A stretch of 64,000 nt of DNA from Halopseudomonas xiamenensis (GTDB taxonomy: Bacteria; Pseudomonadota; Gammaproteobacteria; Pseudomonadales; Pseudomonadaceae): assembly GCF_014219065.1 (NCBI RefSeq), contig NZ_JACLGO010000002.1, forward strand, positions 1 through 64,000. Direction: 5' to 3'. Positions 62,351-64,000 of the stretch are shown piece after piece (within the stretch, counting starts at the first letter, position 1; each line of letters opens with the position of its first letter). A program made the position numbers and the translations under genes. The notes under the pieces were generated by a model that saw nothing but the letters and a program-made list of their open reading frames with translations, made no database searches and was not told the origin of the DNA.

Positions 62351-64000
62351 GTGAGAAAAATACACTCCAGCTACCAACGACAACAGGGTATAGCTGCCAT
62401 CCTTATATTGGTGATGCTCGGGTTGGCATTGACAGCCAGCATGCTGGGTAGTGCCCATTACCTGCGCGCCAGCCAGCAGCAACACATGGTACTACACGCC
62501 CAAACCGCTGCAGAGGCTCGAGTTTGGACTGCAGCAGAGGCGCTGCGCCTTTATCTAGAGGCGGTAGCTCAGGCAGGTGAATGGGAAAGCTTTGCCAACA
62601 GTCTTGCCATACCAGAGCAAGTCAGCATGGATTTGGATGGCTTCGTTAAGGCTGACATCATCGCATTGAACAATACGCCGAACCCCCAGCTTACGGCACG
62701 CTTGGCAGCTAAGGCGGCAGAAAATAGTCCTGCCGAGTCCGCAGCAGTACTGGAAATGGTATATGACATCTTCCTAAACAGTGCGCCTTCTCCAGCGCCG
62801 GGTCCCCGTACAGGTCTGCGCCTTAATGCGAACCTGAATTATACTGGAGGCGGCTTGGAGATTGTCCAAGGTGAAAATATGGCTGACTTTGCCGTCAGCG
62901 GTAGTCTCACCGTTTCCAGTGGTTCAAAAGCAGTCACGTCAGGCTGTGCCAAAGGTGATATGCGTTATTCGGGAGGAGGTGTTGAGGATGGTGCAAGGCT
63001 GGTTTCCGAAGGCTTAATCTCATTGCAAAATATGACAGCACCTAACAACCTTATGTTGTGGGCAAAGAACATCAGCGCTCAACAGCACAATGGTACTTAT
63101 AGCTCTATTCTTGCAGGCGCTTTTTCAGCAAATGTGCAAGCAGCCGGCAGTGTTATTGGTACAGTGGTTACAGGAGGCCAATTACGGAGCGATGATAAAA
63201 TTATTCCGTCGAAAACAGGAGTCGCACAGATAACGCTGAACGACGGCACTAAGTATTATCTTCAACTAGATGCTGTTTCTGTAAATGATGATGCCATCAT
63301 TACCAAAAATGACGCTGCCACTCGGATAACTGGAAGTAGCGAGCTTCCTGAATCTTTTTCCTTTATATATAAGGGCGTAGAGGGCGGATTAATAACTTTA
63401 ATTGATGCTACGGTTAAGGAGATGTGGGGCAATAATATAAGCCTGCCTGACTGGCACTATCGAATCGATGAGCTCAAGGCGCACGGAAATATAGAGTCAA
63501 ATACGGCTAGTATCGGGTATGTGCTGGCTGGGGGTAATTGGGTAGTAAAAAGCTCGGATCAGCCCACCCTCGACAACCCCAGTAAGCTAGGTGGTCTTTA
63601 TACGGGCGGTAGCCCTCCAGTTCAGTTGGCAACAAAGACACCCGATGCCTCCCCAGGGTTGCCGGGAAACCCTATTTGCGAGGTCGGGCCCGATCAGATT
63701 GTTGTAGAGCGATATAAGGATGAAGCCAATTATGTTTTTTATTTTGAAAACAACAAGCCTATGCTTAAGGTTCAAAATCTAAAAATCTCTAGTACTGATG
63801 CTCCCATAAATGAAACGTACGATTTAAGTAGCGATGATATTCGTTATCTACATGGCTATTCATTTTTTCAGTGTGGGTGGTGGGAAAGTCATTGCTTTCG
63901 TAATGGTACTGCCTCTCCTAGCAAAGGCTGGAGCTTAACCGGCGTTCACAGTTTACCGCCAGGTATTCTCTGGTTTGATGGAGATGTTGCCTTTGATGGC
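62351..64000 (+). CDS. very large PilX-like pilus-tip protein, partial (runs off the window)
   Basis: Read directly: a GTG at 62351 opens a frame with no stop for all 550 codons to the window end. The N-terminus RQQGIAAILILVMLGLALTASML is a prepilin-type leader with a hydrophobic helix and no Glu at +5, as in PilX/GspK-like proteins. About 150 helical residues follow. Then comes a Gly/Ser/Thr-rich zone with short beta-like repeats (ADFAVSGSLTVSSGSKAV, NISAQQHNGTYSSILAGAFSANVQAAGSVIGTVV), suggestive of a beta-helix. Cysteines appear later (FFQCGWWESHCFRNG). Ordinary PilX is near 200 aa, so this is unusually long. Confidence 0.78.
   Translation, partial: MRKIHSSYQRQQGIAAILILVMLGLALTASMLGSAHYLRASQQQHMVLHAQTAAEARVWTAAEALRLYLEAVAQAGEWESFANSLAIPEQVSMDLDGFVKADIIALNNTPNPQLTARLAAKAAENSPAESAAVLEMVYDIFLNSAPSPAPGPRTGLRLNANLNYTGGGLEIVQGENMADFAVSGSLTVSSGSKAVTSGCAKGDMRYSGGGVEDGARLVSEGLISLQNMTAPNNLMLWAKNISAQQHNGTYSSILAGAFSANVQAAGSVIGTVVTGGQLRSDDKIIPSKTGVAQITLNDGTKYYLQLDAVSVNDDAIITKNDAATRITGSSELPESFSFIYKGVEGGLITLIDATVKEMWGNNISLPDWHYRIDELKAHGNIESNTASIGYVLAGGNWVVKSSDQPTLDNPSKLGGLYTGGSPPVQLATKTPDASPGLPGNPICEVGPDQIVVERYKDEANYVFYFENNKPMLKVQNLKISSTDAPINETYDLSSDDIRYLHGYSFFQCGWWESHCFRNGTASPSKGWSLTGVHSLPPGILWFDGDVAFDG

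Noticed and set aside
63587-63775. Small minus-strand reading frame at the right edge
   Set aside because: Lies within the long PilX-like frame, with no ribosome site or family match.

Overview
The window looks like chromosome from a gamma-proteobacterium of the Pseudomonadaceae. It is mostly GC-rich. Points in favour are the Pseudomonas-style long PstC/PstA permeases, a XenA-type ene-reductase, a caa3-type cox cluster with a DUF2909 gene inside it, a polA gene followed by an ErsA-like small RNA, and TGTGGGAG-type REP palindromes. Species cannot be fixed from the sequence alone; a marine or Halopseudomonas-like relative is a guess.

Layout. 1-7.0 kb: phosphate uptake operon pstS-pstC-pstA-pstB-phoU on the minus strand, with three PhoB-type repeats upstream of pstS and a terminator/attenuator between pstS and pstC. 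7-11.2 kb: acyl-CoA thioesterase, a hotdog-like protein with a nitronate monooxygenase, an entericidin lipoprotein and an MFS transporter. 11.2-13.7 kb: small accessory block with a DUF6933-like protein, a ParE/PaaA2-type toxin-antitoxin pair and a diguanylate cyclase. 13.8-18.9 kb: a Crp/Fnr-type regulator divergent from an FMN 2-hydroxyacid oxidase and a FAD (GlcD-type) 2-hydroxyacid dehydrogenase, facing a ThDP-dependent 2-ketoacid decarboxylase. 19-24.5 kb: TenA, AzlCD, a repeat-rich patch with a LysR remnant, an SBF-like transporter, an AraC regulator and a zinc alcohol dehydrogenase.

24.7-31.6 kb: a TadE-TadG-TadE pseudopilin trio next to a LuxR-type response regulator (PprB-like by context), a response regulator with TPR-like repeats, and a sensorless histidine kinase. 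31.7-38.6 kb: acyl-CoA ligase, MDR oxidoreductase, gamma carbonic anhydrase, prlC-yheV and a conserved hypothetical. 38.9-47.5 kb: caa3 cytochrome oxidase structural and assembly genes (coxB-coxA-ctaG-coxC, SURF1, a degenerate Sco-like protein, ctaA, ctaB, Sco). 47.6-51.2 kb: a bacterioferritin subunit lacking the heme-ligand Met, then zur-znuC-znuB divergent from znuA over a Zur palindrome. 51.4-60.2 kb: chemoreceptor, ArsR-type regulator/xenA pair with a clear operator, diguanylate cyclase, thrB, DUF2782, polA and an ErsA-like sRNA with an AlgU-type promoter.

60.2-64 kb: base composition drops and a type IV minor-pilin operon begins (PilE-, FimU-, PilV- and PilW-like). It ends in a very large PilX-like reading frame that is still open after 550 codons at the window edge. 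This last region, and the Tad-like trio with its regulators, are the most unusual parts of the window.
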